Part shown: piece by piece, positions 6,967 through 13,621 of the stretch
How the letters are laid out: every line of letters begins with the position of its first letter
Position numbering within the stretch: position 1 is the stretch's first letter
From: Chloroflexota bacterium
GTDB taxonomy: Bacteria; Chloroflexota; Anaerolineae; Anaerolineales; Anaerolineaceae
Assembly: GCA_029777225.1 (NCBI GenBank)
Contig: JAKOSR010000007.1
Location: 1 to 18,689 of the forward strand
Direction of reading: 5' to 3'
DNA: 18,689 nt
Program-made: the position numbers and the translations under genes
The notes under the pieces: generated by a model
What the model was told of the DNA's origin: nothing
What the model saw: only the letters and a program-made list of their open reading frames with translations
The model's database searches: none

Positions 6967-8282
6967 TTTGATATGCTGGGAAGAACGATTGTATAAACTG
7001 CCTGATACTTTTGCACCAGGTTGCTGTATGTGCTGTTATCGGCCTTGCCACCCAGGAAGTAAACATCACCCCCGAGGCCAACAACTTTGGTTTCGGAAAG
7101 AAGTGGCTCAGGTGGCACTTCCGCGTAAGTGAACCAGGCATTATTTTGAGGGGTGAACTGCATCAGGTCCAATGCCCCATTTTCGCCTTTGCCTAAAACG
7201 AACAGGGAACCGCTCAGGGTTTGGCAGCCCAGGAATTCCATGTCCGCTGGAAGCGCGATTTGACTGGACCATGCCTGCCGGCTACCTGCATCTTCTGTAG
7301 GCGCATAGACTTCAATCTCCCGGACTGATTCTGAACCATGCGTGCCACCCACCAGAAAAATCCTATCGCCGAGCACGGCTGCCTGGGCATCCGACCGCGC
7401 TGCTGTAAAAGGGCTCAGGGTTTTCCAGGTATCAGACGCCGGGTTGTAACTCAACACGGTGTTGACTGTGTTTTGACCATCCCACCCACCAAATAAAAAC
7501 AGAGTGCCCTCCAACGTCGCCACGGCGTACCGGCTGAGAGGATTGGGGAGTGATTTGCCGACGGACCACGTGTCGTTTCGCGGGTCGTAGACTTCCAGCA
7601 CGTCTGTCAGGGAACCTTCGGAGTCCTGTCCGCCCGGCACGTAAATTTTGCCGCCAATGACCACAGCCCCCGCATCGGTTACCGGGGTCGGCTTTTTTGC
7701 GAGCGTGGTGTAAGCGTTTGAGGCGACGTCGTATTTGTCAACCGAGGCAAGCACACCATGTTCGTTTTCACCGCCAATGAGATATATGGCGTTTTCATAG
7801 GCGACAGCGGCCATCCTTGCCCTGGAGGTCGTCATCGGGCGGAGTGTGCGCCAGCGTGCCTGGGAAAGGGATTGCGTCAGTGGGTTGGTTTGCGTGGTGT
7901 TGTTGCTGAAAAGTGACGAGCGCGAAAGAACAAAATAAAGGCTGATAAGGGCTAAGGCCAACCAAAACATCCGCATCCAGTTGGTTTTTTGTTTACTTCC
8001 GATTTCAGAGGGATTCGTGGTGGATGTTTCGCCGGGCTGGGAAATCAGGATTTGAACGTCATCGGGTGTGCCGCGTGGAGAGTCGATGTAGCCATGTTCA
8101 ATCGCGTAGAGCGTCGCTTCAGTTCGGGAGGTAACCCCTGTCTTTCTAAAAACACTGGTTAGGTGCACCTTAACCGTGTTAACACTGATAAAGAGATTCT
8201 CCGCAATCTCCTTATTGCTTTTTCCCTGGCCGACCAACTTCAGGATTTCAATTTCACGTTCACTGAGCGCATTTGTTTCCAT
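6963..8282 (-). CDS. Membrane-anchored LuxR-type HTH protein with extracytoplasmic kelch propeller
   Basis: In the 439-residue protein, residues 5-65 form a LuxR/GerE helix-turn-helix: LSEREIEILKLVGQGKSNKEIA, then SVNTVKVHLTSVFRKTGVTSRTEA-type text with the usual recognition-helix pattern. A spacer of about 35 residues follows, then one transmembrane helix (103-120). Residues 143-439 contain about six kelch-type repeats (for example YLIGGEN, YVPGGQDSEGS, FLFGGWDGQN, FLVGGTHGSES, YFLGGKADNS, each followed by a Y..W/Y strand), enough for one beta-propeller. N-terminal DNA binding with C-terminal kelch implies cytoplasmic HTH and an external propeller, a one-component sensor. No receiver or kinase is present. 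It is the first gene of the glycan operon and its stop overlaps the next start. A -10 box lies upstream. Confidence 0.85.
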   Translation of the reverse strand: METNALSEREIEILKLVGQGKSNKEIAENLFISVNTVKVHLTSVFRKTGVTSRTEATLYAIEHGYIDSPRGTPDDVQILISQPGETSTTNPSEIGSKQKTNWMRMFWLALALISLYFVLSRSSLFSNNTTQTNPLTQSLSQARWRTLRPMTTSRARMAAVAYENAIYLIGGENEHGVLASVDKYDVASNAYTTLAKKPTPVTDAGAVVIGGKIYVPGGQDSEGSLTDVLEVYDPRNDTWSVGKSLPNPLSRYAVATLEGTLFLFGGWDGQNTVNTVLSYNPASDTWKTLSPFTAARSDAQAAVLGDRIFLVGGTHGSESVREIEVYAPTEDAGSRQAWSSQIALPADMEFLGCQTLSGSLFVLGKGENGALDLMQFTPQNNAWFTYAEVPPEPLLSETKVVGLGGDVYFLGGKADNSTYSNLVQKYQAVYTIVLPSISK

Positions 8283-8312
8283 AAGGTTTCAACTCGAATG
8301 AGTCTGGAACCT

Positions 8313-8318
8313 ATTATA
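8313..8318 (-). promoter_or_regulatory. -10 box for the LuxR/kelch glycan operon
   Basis: Read on the minus strand the six bases are TATAAT, a perfect -10 hexamer. Transcription would begin near 8306, about 24 nt before the ATG at 8282. No good -35 is seen at the proper distance, so activator dependence is possible, perhaps by the HTH protein itself. Confidence 0.5.
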
Positions 8319-8371
8319 AAAGATTCCGACAGGCGGCGTTGTTTGAAAGGTAAAATTTGTTTTACAGGTCT

Positions 8372-9499
8372 TTAGTGCCAGACCAGGACGAAGCGGGCAA
8401 TATAGACACCGGTTGTAAATACATTCCCACTGGTGTAGTTGGTTCTGCCCGTCCCACCATACCACTCCGCTTCCGCTGCAAGACGCGGGCGGCCACCCTG
8501 TGTGGCGGCGTCCCAGTTGATTTCCACGTCCTTAAATGTAATATCCACCGCTTTACCAAAGCAGTAATACGGGCATGAATTCAAGGTCGACTTTTCCACG
8601 ACCATGAAATGCAGGTGATGACCGGTGCTGTAGCCTGTGTCATCCGTTTTGGCAATGAGCTGACCCTGGCTGACGTGTACGCCTTTAGTCTTGAGAGCCG
8701 TCGGGATGCTGCCCTGGGCGATGTGCATATAAATCTGGTAAGTCCAAGGCGTTGTGCTGCGGTCTTCAAGGGTGATGCTATTGGTGCAGCTGGAATTACC
8801 GTTGGCGCAGGTATCCCGCCAATGATAAACATAGCCGCCCTTGGCCGCGAGGATTTCGAACATGGTGCCGTCGGCGAAATCAAAGGCGTAGGTGCAGTAG
8901 TAACTCGGTGAGCAGGAAGAATGACCCACAGACCATGTGAGGCGTTTGGTTTGTCCAAATTTCCACGGTAGTTTATATCCGCCGTACACAATCCCGGTAT
9001 TGATGCCTTTGGGGTCGCCTTCCAAAAACCTGGAGGCAGATTCGGTATCCTTGAAGTCCGACGCCTGGAGGACGGATACGAAATCGTCATCGGTCGTCAG
9101 ATGCAGAGACCAGGTTTGTTTTTCAGCGTTCCAAATGGCAAGGACCATTTCCGGCTCGCGGCTCAATGATTCTTCGCCCTTGGCACTGGCTTCGCGCATC
9201 CACAGCATCACCTGGGTGTTATCTGTGTTGGCAAGAACATCATCAAGCACCCAATTTTCCCTGCCACTCCCACGGAGCAGGTCAGGCAGCTGGGAATAAA
9301 GCAAAGACTCGAGCGGGCTTTGATTCCCCACCATCTCCGTGGCAGTGGGGAGTTCCTTGGGAGAGCTGGCATTGCGGGTGGATGTGATGATGAAAAGCGT
9401 GAGCGCCAGGAGGAGGAGCGAGGGTATCAGCAGGCGGACAGCGTGGCTGCGTCGCCTCACCGGAGGTTCTTCCCGGGGTGTAAAAGTCTGATTTTTCAT
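8372..9499 (-). CDS. Membrane-anchored M23 (LytM-type) metallopeptidase
   Basis: The 375-residue protein has a short basic N-terminus, an uncleaved-looking membrane helix (about 21-40) and an extracytoplasmic region. Residues 185-325 form an M23 zinc endopeptidase domain: His193 (GHSS) and Asp207 (AFDFA) as first ligands, YMHI with His259, and HLHF with His295/His297. These fit the H-(x)n-D ... H-x-H set. It should cut peptide cross-links in peptidoglycan or act as a regulator of other hydrolases. A long insertion between His193 and Asp207 and several Cys pairs (196/202, 231/238, 309/313) suggest disulphide-stabilised loops. The start at 9499 is preceded by AGGTGA. The longer frame to 9592 would add 31 residues ahead of the membrane helix with no ribosome site. 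It lies 89 nt before the kelch regulator on the same strand. Confidence 0.85.
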   Translation of the reverse strand: MKNQTFTPREEPPVRRRSHAVRLLIPSLLLLALTLFIITSTRNASSPKELPTATEMVGNQSPLESLLYSQLPDLLRGSGRENWVLDDVLANTDNTQVMLWMREASAKGEESLSREPEMVLAIWNAEKQTWSLHLTTDDDFVSVLQASDFKDTESASRFLEGDPKGINTGIVYGGYKLPWKFGQTKRLTWSVGHSSCSPSYYCTYAFDFADGTMFEILAAKGGYVYHWRDTCANGNSSCTNSITLEDRSTTPWTYQIYMHIAQGSIPTALKTKGVHVSQGQLIAKTDDTGYSTGHHLHFMVVEKSTLNSCPYYCFGKAVDITFKDVEINWDAATQGGRPRLAAEAEWYGGTGRTNYTSGNVFTTGVYIARFVLVWH

Positions 9500-9618
9500 T
9501 TTCACCTGTTCCTGGTTAATCCAATGCTTGGGATAATAAGTTGCAATAAGCGTGCCCCATTTTCTCGAGCCAAGGACAGGAACCTGACACAAACGCGCGG
9601 AGCGACAACAAAAAACGG

Positions 9619-9624
9619 TATATT
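9619..9624 (+). promoter_or_regulatory. Possible -10 box placing the PlsC mRNA start at its ATG
   Basis: TATATT ends 6 nt before the ATG at 9631, and no Shine-Dalgarno precedes that ATG. If this is the -10 box, transcription would start at or next to the start codon, giving a leaderless message. No -35 of good quality is seen. Confidence 0.35.
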
Positions 9625-9630
9625 AACATT

Positions 9631-10566
9631 ATGGAGAGCAATTTTCAACGTGATGACATGCTGGTTGTGAACGGAGGAAAGGAACCTCCCGAAGCGGATC
9701 GTATGGCATCGATGATTTTCGAGGATATTTGTGCCGCTCTGAATATCAGGCGGGGAACTCCGTTTTATCAATTCCTCGTCCGGGCAGCCAAGAGGCCAGC
9801 GTTACAATTTGCTGAAGTGTTGCGGTCGCTTGATAGAGACGTCACCCAGTACCATTTGTGGGATGCCGCCGCGAAGGCACTGACCTACTTTACGGACGGC
9901 TGGCGGGTGCGTGGGCAGGAGCGCATCCCAAGGGAGGGGCCTTTGCTGGTGGTGGCCAACCATCCCGGCTCGGCGGATTCGGTGGGGGCCATCGCGGCTC
10001 TGCATCGGGAGGATGTGAGTGTGATTGCCGGGGTGAGGCCCATGTTACAGGTGCTTCCGCATGTGCGCAAGCACATCGTCTTTTTGGATTCGGACATGGC
10101 CGGGCGCATGGGGGCCATCAGGGACGTCATCCGGTTGTTGCGGCAGGGCGATTCGGTGCTCATCTTCCCGCGCGGCTCGTTGGAACCGGACCCATCCCTC
10201 ATCCCTGGCGCAAGGGATTCCATCCGGTTATGGTCCGATAGTGTGGGTTTGTTCCTAAACAAGGTGCCCGAAACTGTTTTGCAGCCGCTTTTGATAAGCC
10301 ACGTGGTCACCCCCAAGGCCTGGCACAACCCGCTCGCTTTCACCACTCGCGCGGATAAACGCCGGCATCAAATCGCGATGATTTGGCAATTCGCCATGCA
10401 AAGGGCTTCAAAAAAGCTGGAGTGGCGGATACCCATGCGTATTGAAGTGGGCCAACCCGTCACCGCGCGTGACCTTTCCCCCACGCTGGACCCGCACGAA
10501 CTGAACGAGGGAACGCGCGCCATCATGTCTGATTTGTTGCTGCAGACCTTCCCTGACTGCCTGTAA
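9631..10566 (+). CDS. PlsC-like 1-acyl-glycerol-3-phosphate acyltransferase family protein
   Basis: The 311-residue protein is a glycerolipid acyltransferase of the PlsC/LPLAT fold, expected to transfer an acyl group to a lysophospholipid or other hydroxyl acceptor at the inner membrane face. Residues 91-116 lead into block I, NHPGSAD, with the catalytic His111 and Asp116 (H-x4-D). Block III reads FPRGSLEPDP (179-188) where the family usually has FPEGTR, so the usual acidic residue is Arg here. IPMRIEVGQPVT near the C-terminus fits the standard final strand. There is no clear transmembrane helix. The start is uncertain: the ATG at 9631 has no Shine-Dalgarno, and in-frame ATGs at 9658 and 9703 are alternatives. 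It diverges from the M23 gene and converges on the thiolase gene with 6 nt between stops. Confidence 0.75.
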   Translation: MESNFQRDDMLVVNGGKEPPEADRMASMIFEDICAALNIRRGTPFYQFLVRAAKRPALQFAEVLRSLDRDVTQYHLWDAAAKALTYFTDGWRVRGQERIPREGPLLVVANHPGSADSVGAIAALHREDVSVIAGVRPMLQVLPHVRKHIVFLDSDMAGRMGAIRDVIRLLRQGDSVLIFPRGSLEPDPSLIPGARDSIRLWSDSVGLFLNKVPETVLQPLLISHVVTPKAWHNPLAFTTRADKRRHQIAMIWQFAMQRASKKLEWRIPMRIEVGQPVTARDLSPTLDPHELNEGTRAIMSDLLLQTFPDCL

Positions 10567-10572
10567 AAAGAC

Positions 10573-11778
10573 TTAATCGAGCCACTCGATGATGGTGGCT
10601 TCACCCTGCCCAACGCCTACGCATAATGTGGCGAGCCCGTAGTGCGCGGCTTGTGGCGTGGCAGACCTGCGCGCCATCTCGTGTAACAGGGTGGTGAGGA
10701 TGCGCGCGCCGGAACAGCCCAGGGGGTGGCCGAGGGCAATCGCGCCGCCGTTCACGTTCGTTATCTCGGGTGAGAGGCCGAGTTCGCTCATGACGGCCAG
10801 CGCCTGGGCCGCGAAGGCTTCGTTGAGCTCAACCAGGCCAACCTGGGAAAGGTCCAATCCCGCCTGGGAAAGGGCCTTGCGTGTGGCACCAATCGGGCCC
10901 AAGCCCATCACGCGCGGCGGAACACCGACCGCGGCCGAGGTGACAACCCGGGCCAGGGGTTTGAAGCCGTGGTCGAGCGCGAATTGTTTTTCCATCAGTA
11001 GGAGGCCGGCCGCGCCGTCGTTCAGGGATGAGGCGTTGCCAGCGGTGACTGAGCCATCGCTCTTGAAGGCCGGCTTCAGTTTTGAGAGGGCTTCCAGGGT
11101 GGTGTCGCGGCGGGGGTGCTCATCCTGGCCAAAGAGGATGGGGTCACCCTTACGTTGGGGGATGGAGACCGGCAGGATTTCGTCCGCGAAGATGCCGGAA
11201 TCCTGCGCGGCAATGGCGCGGCGGTGGCTTTCCAGGGCGAACGCGTCCTGTGCCTGGCGGGTGATGCCGGCCTGCTGAGCGACGTTCTCCGCGGTGAGGC
11301 CCATCGTGTCCGTGCCGTAGAGGGTTTCCATGCGCGGGTTGACGAAGCGCCAGCCAAGGGAGGTGTCGTAGACGGTGAGGTTGCCGCTGGTCTGCTTGGA
11401 GAAGGCGTATGGCGCGCGTGACATGCTCTCGACGCCGCCGGCAATGATGGCGTGGCAATCCCCGGAGCGGATGGAGCGGGCGGCGAGGTTGACGGCCGCG
11501 AGGCCGGAGGCACACAGGCGGTTGACAGTCAGACCGGGGATTTCGACTGGCAGACCGGCCAGGAGCAAGGCCATGCGGGCGACGTTGCGGTTATCCTCCC
11601 CGGCCTGGTTGGCGCAGCCCAGGTAGATTTCATCCAGCAGGGTTGGGTCGAGCTGGTTGCGTTTGAGGAGGGCCGAGAGAACCAGCGCGGCCAGGTCGTC
11701 CGGGCGGACGGAGGCGAGAGCGCTGTTCAGGTTAGCGATGGGAGTACGGATGGAGTCGATGATGACAGCTTCAGGCAT
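10573..11778 (-). CDS. Thiolase (acetyl-CoA acyltransferase, 3-oxoadipyl-CoA-thiolase-like)
   Basis: This is a complete 401-residue thiolase of the FadA/PcaF/AtoB type. The acylated Cys89 lies in NRLCASGL, the active-site His351 in GHPLGCSG and the second Cys386 in ATLCVGVGQG; GGVESMSRAP is present near residue 115. ASVRPDDLAALVL and CANQAGEDNRNVARMALLLAGLP are close to the PcaF wording. The reaction is thiolytic cleavage of a 3-oxoacyl-CoA, or the reverse Claisen condensation of two acyl-CoAs. No other beta-oxidation or aromatic pathway gene is adjacent, so the substrate is open. The divergent 2-oxoacid oxidoreductase, which makes acyl-CoAs, suggests amino-acid or fatty-acid carbon flow. The ATG at 11778 has AGAGG 5-9 nt before it and an extended -10 box about 30 nt upstream. 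Confidence 0.9.
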   Translation of the reverse strand: MPEAVIIDSIRTPIANLNSALASVRPDDLAALVLSALLKRNQLDPTLLDEIYLGCANQAGEDNRNVARMALLLAGLPVEIPGLTVNRLCASGLAAVNLAARSIRSGDCHAIIAGGVESMSRAPYAFSKQTSGNLTVYDTSLGWRFVNPRMETLYGTDTMGLTAENVAQQAGITRQAQDAFALESHRRAIAAQDSGIFADEILPVSIPQRKGDPILFGQDEHPRRDTTLEALSKLKPAFKSDGSVTAGNASSLNDGAAGLLLMEKQFALDHGFKPLARVVTSAAVGVPPRVMGLGPIGATRKALSQAGLDLSQVGLVELNEAFAAQALAVMSELGLSPEITNVNGGAIALGHPLGCSGARILTTLLHEMARRSATPQAAHYGLATLCVGVGQGEATIIEWLD

Positions 11779-11806
11779 GGGCGCCTCTCAGTGGTGTGTT
11801 TTTTTG

Positions 11807-11815
11807 ATTTTACCA
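11807..11815 (-). promoter_or_regulatory. Extended -10 promoter of the thiolase gene
   Basis: On the minus strand the bases read TGGTAAAAT, a TGn-extended -10 element. Transcription would start near 11800, giving a leader of about 22 nt with AGAGG. No -35 match is seen, which fits extended -10 promoters. The heptamer array lies roughly 50-115 bp upstream of this start. Confidence 0.45.
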
Positions 11816-11850
11816 TTCACGGGGAGAGCTGGTGCTGGCGGGTGGGGAGG

Positions 11851-11917
11851 ACAAGTTTGACAAGTTTTACACACACAACGATTGGCAAACTTGCGGTTTA
11901 GTGTGGCAAACTTGCGG
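11851..11917. repeat. Cluster of four CAAGTTT/AAACTTG heptamers in opposed orientations
   Basis: CAAGTTT occurs at 11852-11858 and 11861-11867 (9-bp period). Its reverse complement AAACTTG occurs at 11887-11893 and 11908-11914, inside a 13-bp direct repeat GGCAAACTTGCGG (11884-11896 and 11905-11917, 21-bp period). The two pairs face each other and can base-pair with each other. Operator sites upstream of the thiolase, or a mobile/REP-like intergenic repeat, are both possible. Confidence 0.6.
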
Positions 11918-11995
11918 GGGTGAAGATGGAGAAGGCTTACTAAAACCCACCACCCCGATTCTCGGACACTGCCTTGATTCGCTCGGCATCTCCGA

Positions 11996-12009
11996 TCCTC
12001 CCGGGAGGA
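11996..12009. repeat. 14-bp perfect palindrome
   Basis: TCCTCCCGGGAGGA is identical to its own reverse complement. It lies just before the 38-bp direct repeat and may belong to the same repetitive element, or may be a dimeric protein binding site. Confidence 0.6.
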
Positions 12010-12021
12010 GGCTAAAAAATA

Positions 12022-12115
12022 CCGCTGCGCTTGGGGGATGCTTCGCAAGACCGGCGAGATCGGGTTTTTGTCCCACTCCGCTGAGCTTTGGGGATGCTTC
12101 ACAAGACCGACGAGA
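12022..12115. repeat. 38-bp imperfect direct repeat, 56-bp period
   Basis: Copy one is 12022-12059 and copy two is 12078-12115; 34 of 38 positions agree. Both contain GGGGATGCTTC, then g/a, then CAAGACCG. The 18-bp spacer differs from the repeat. The arrangement looks like a non-coding repetitive element, not a promoter. Confidence 0.75.
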
Positions 12116-12174
12116 GCGGAGAGGGGGCGAGGAAACCGCGCCTTTTCCAAAACCCTCAGATTTTTTCTTTGCGT

Positions 12175-12180
12175 TATACT
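12175..12180 (+). promoter_or_regulatory. Possible -10 box of the VOR operon
   Basis: TATACT, preceded by a T-rich run at 12160-12168, would start transcription near 12187 and leave a leader of about 64 nt. No convincing -35 is visible. Confidence 0.35.
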
Positions 12181-12237
12181 AAAACCACAATTAAGCTGCC
12201 AGGCTCACCAGATTTGGCAGAAAACGCTCTCACATAT

Positions 12238-12244
12238 AAGGAGG
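12238..12244 (+). promoter_or_regulatory. Strong Shine-Dalgarno before the ferredoxin subunit
   Basis: AAGGAGG lies 6 nt before the ATG at 12251. This fixes the start of the delta subunit and rules out the longer open frame that begins in the repeat region. Confidence 0.85.
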
Positions 12245-12250
12245 AAGTGC

Positions 12251-12493
12251 ATGCCCGCCAAGGGATGGGTAGAAGTTAACGAATTGTATTGCAAGGCCTG
12301 CGAGACCTGCGTGATTGATTGTCCGAGCCGGGTTTTGGCTTTGGACCTCACGCGTCTGAGCCCCAAGGGATATCATCCCGCTTACATGGCGCACCCGGAG
12401 CTTTGTACCGGGTGTGGCATTTGCGCCACCGTATGCCCGGATGCCGCGATTACGGTTTACCGGGGCGTTCGACCAGTGGAAGGGCAGGCTTAA
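12251..12493 (+). CDS. 2-oxoacid:ferredoxin oxidoreductase, delta (2x[4Fe-4S] ferredoxin) subunit
   Basis: The 80-residue ferredoxin has two complete C-x2-C-x2-C-x3-C-P motifs: Cys14, 17, 20, 24 and Cys52, 55, 58, 62, each expected to bind one [4Fe-4S] cluster. It passes electrons from the TPP site of the oxidoreductase to external ferredoxin. The short N-terminal KGWVEVNELYC text and the spacer of about 27 residues between motifs match the delta subunit of KGOR/VOR-type enzymes. It is the first gene of the delta-alpha-beta-gamma operon, and the alpha subunit begins 1 nt after its stop. Confidence 0.9.
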   Translation: MPAKGWVEVNELYCKACETCVIDCPSRVLALDLTRLSPKGYHPAYMAHPELCTGCGICATVCPDAAITVYRGVRPVEGQA

Positions 12494-12494
12494 A

Positions 12495-13619
12495 ATGGCC
12501 AAAGAGATGATTAAAGGCAACACCGCGGTAGCGGAGGCGGCGCTTAGGGCGGGGCTGGTTTCATATTTTGGATACCCGATCACCCCTCAGACTGAATTGC
12601 TGGAACACCTGGCGCTGCGTATGCCCGAGCTGGGCAGGGCTTTTGTACAGGCTGAAAGCGAATTAGGGGCCATCAACATGGTGTATGGCGCCGCGTGCAC
12701 AGGCAAACGGACCATGACTTCCAGTTCGAGCCCGGGCGTCAGCCTGATGCAGGAAGGCATTTCGTACATTGCCGGCACAGAACTGCCGGCCGTGATCGTT
12801 GACGTGGTGCGCGGTGGGCCGGGGCTTGGCAATATTGCCCCATCGCAGGGCGATTACAACCAGATTGTGCACGGCGGCGGGCATGGCGAGTACCATTTGC
12901 TGGTGTTGGCGCCGGCTTCGGTGCAGGAAGCCATTGACCTGACGGTGCTATCCTTTGACCTGGCGGAGAAATACCGCATGGTGGTTTGCATCCTGATGGA
13001 TGGTTCACTGGGCCAGATGATGGAACCAGCTGAATTACCTCCCTTTATGCCATTACAAAAGGAAACCCCTGACTGGGCGGTGGCTGGCATTCCCGGTCGC
13101 GCGAAGCAGGTGCTCACTTCCATCAACATTGATCCTCCCGCGCAGGAACGCTACAACCTGCGCCTGATGACCCGCTGGCAGGAAATTGAACGTCACGAAG
13201 TCCGCTTTAAGGAATACTATCTTGATGACGCGGAATACGTGGTGATTGGTTACGGCACGGCCGGCCGGATTTCACTCTCGGCTGTGCGCGCCGCGCGCGA
13301 AAAAGGCCTCAAGGTGGGGCTGCTTCGTCCCATCACCCTCTCACCGCTGCCCAAAGAGCAGATTGAGCAATTATCCAGGAAGGTGAAGGGGATGCTTGTG
13401 GTGGAGATGAACAATGGCCAGATGCTGGAAGATGTTTTGGCCATCACGCAAGGGCGCATCCCGGTGGAGTTTTATGGCAGGATGGGCGGTGTGGTCCCCT
13501 ACCCGGACGAAGTGCTGGGCGTCATTGAGGCCATCACGCGGCCGGATTACGCGCCGGTTGGCCACCCGCGCGACCGTTGGCTGGCAAGCATGCGTGAGAT
13601 GTTGGGAACAGGAGCCTGA
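12495..13619 (+). CDS. vorB: 2-oxoacid:ferredoxin oxidoreductase alpha subunit, VorB type
   Basis: The 374-residue alpha subunit contains the pyrimidine-binding and transketolase-C-like domains. KEMIKGNTAVAEAALRAG, FGYPITPQTE, QAESELGAINMVYGAACTG, TSSSSPGVSLMQEGISY and RGGPGLGNIAPSQGDY follow the order typical of VorB (3-methyl-2-oxobutanoate:ferredoxin oxidoreductase). The complex oxidatively decarboxylates a branched-chain 2-oxoacid, or a related 2-oxoacid, to the acyl-CoA, using TPP and ferredoxin. Near-relatives act on 2-oxoglutarate or phenylpyruvate-type substrates, so the exact substrate is not certain. The start at 12495 (stop TAA at 12491-12493, then ATG) is preferred. An in-frame ATG at 12414 would overlap the ferredoxin gene by 80 nt and has no conserved sequence. 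The beta subunit follows after 2 nt. Confidence 0.9.
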   Translation: MAKEMIKGNTAVAEAALRAGLVSYFGYPITPQTELLEHLALRMPELGRAFVQAESELGAINMVYGAACTGKRTMTSSSSPGVSLMQEGISYIAGTELPAVIVDVVRGGPGLGNIAPSQGDYNQIVHGGGHGEYHLLVLAPASVQEAIDLTVLSFDLAEKYRMVVCILMDGSLGQMMEPAELPPFMPLQKETPDWAVAGIPGRAKQVLTSINIDPPAQERYNLRLMTRWQEIERHEVRFKEYYLDDAEYVVIGYGTAGRISLSAVRAAREKGLKVGLLRPITLSPLPKEQIEQLSRKVKGMLVVEMNNGQMLEDVLAITQGRIPVEFYGRMGGVVPYPDEVLGVIEAITRPDYAPVGHPRDRWLASMREMLGTGA

Positions 13620-13621
13620 AA

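Larger units (their letters stand above)
11779..12250. other. 472-nt intergenic region between divergent thiolase and VOR operons
   Basis: No gene is credible here. Short frames exist on both strands but have no ribosome binding site or recognisable composition. From left to right the region holds the thiolase ribosome site and extended -10, the heptamer cluster, a 14-bp palindrome, the 38-bp direct repeat, a T-rich run (12160-12168), a TATACT -10-like box and the VOR ribosome site. It may be the control region for both operons, with an inserted repetitive element in the middle. Confidence 0.7.

Noticed and set aside
8350..8365. Hairpin GTAAAA-TTTG-TTTTAC after the M23 gene
   Set aside because: Only six AT-rich pairs and no U tract on the relevant strand, so it is not supported as a terminator.
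9500..9592. 31-residue N-terminal extension of the M23 peptidase
   Set aside because: No ribosome site is seen, while ATG 9499 has AGGTGA and directly precedes the basic, membrane-helix N-terminus.
9584..9624. CTGACA (9584-9589) as the -35 partner of TATATT (9619-9624)
   Set aside because: The 29-nt spacing is far outside the usable range for sigma70.
10658..11513. Long open frames of up to about 200 codons antisense to, and in other frames of, the thiolase gene
   Set aside because: They are products of the high third-position GC of the thiolase gene. They have no ribosome binding site and are Arg/Pro/Ser-rich with no domain, while the thiolase frame has all its active-site motifs.
11834..12200. 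CRISPR-like interpretation of the repeats
   Set aside because: Only two copies of the 38-bp unit with 12% mismatch and a single 18-bp spacer, and no cas gene. The heptamers are far too short.
12038..12250. Open frame extending upstream of the ferredoxin subunit
   Set aside because: It runs through the 38-bp repeat and has no ferredoxin-like sequence. The AAGGAGG and ATG at 12251 give the normal subunit length.
12414..12494. Longer N-terminus for the VorB subunit
   Set aside because: It would overlap the second cysteine motif of the ferredoxin gene in another frame. Conserved sequence begins at KEMIKG just after ATG 12495.
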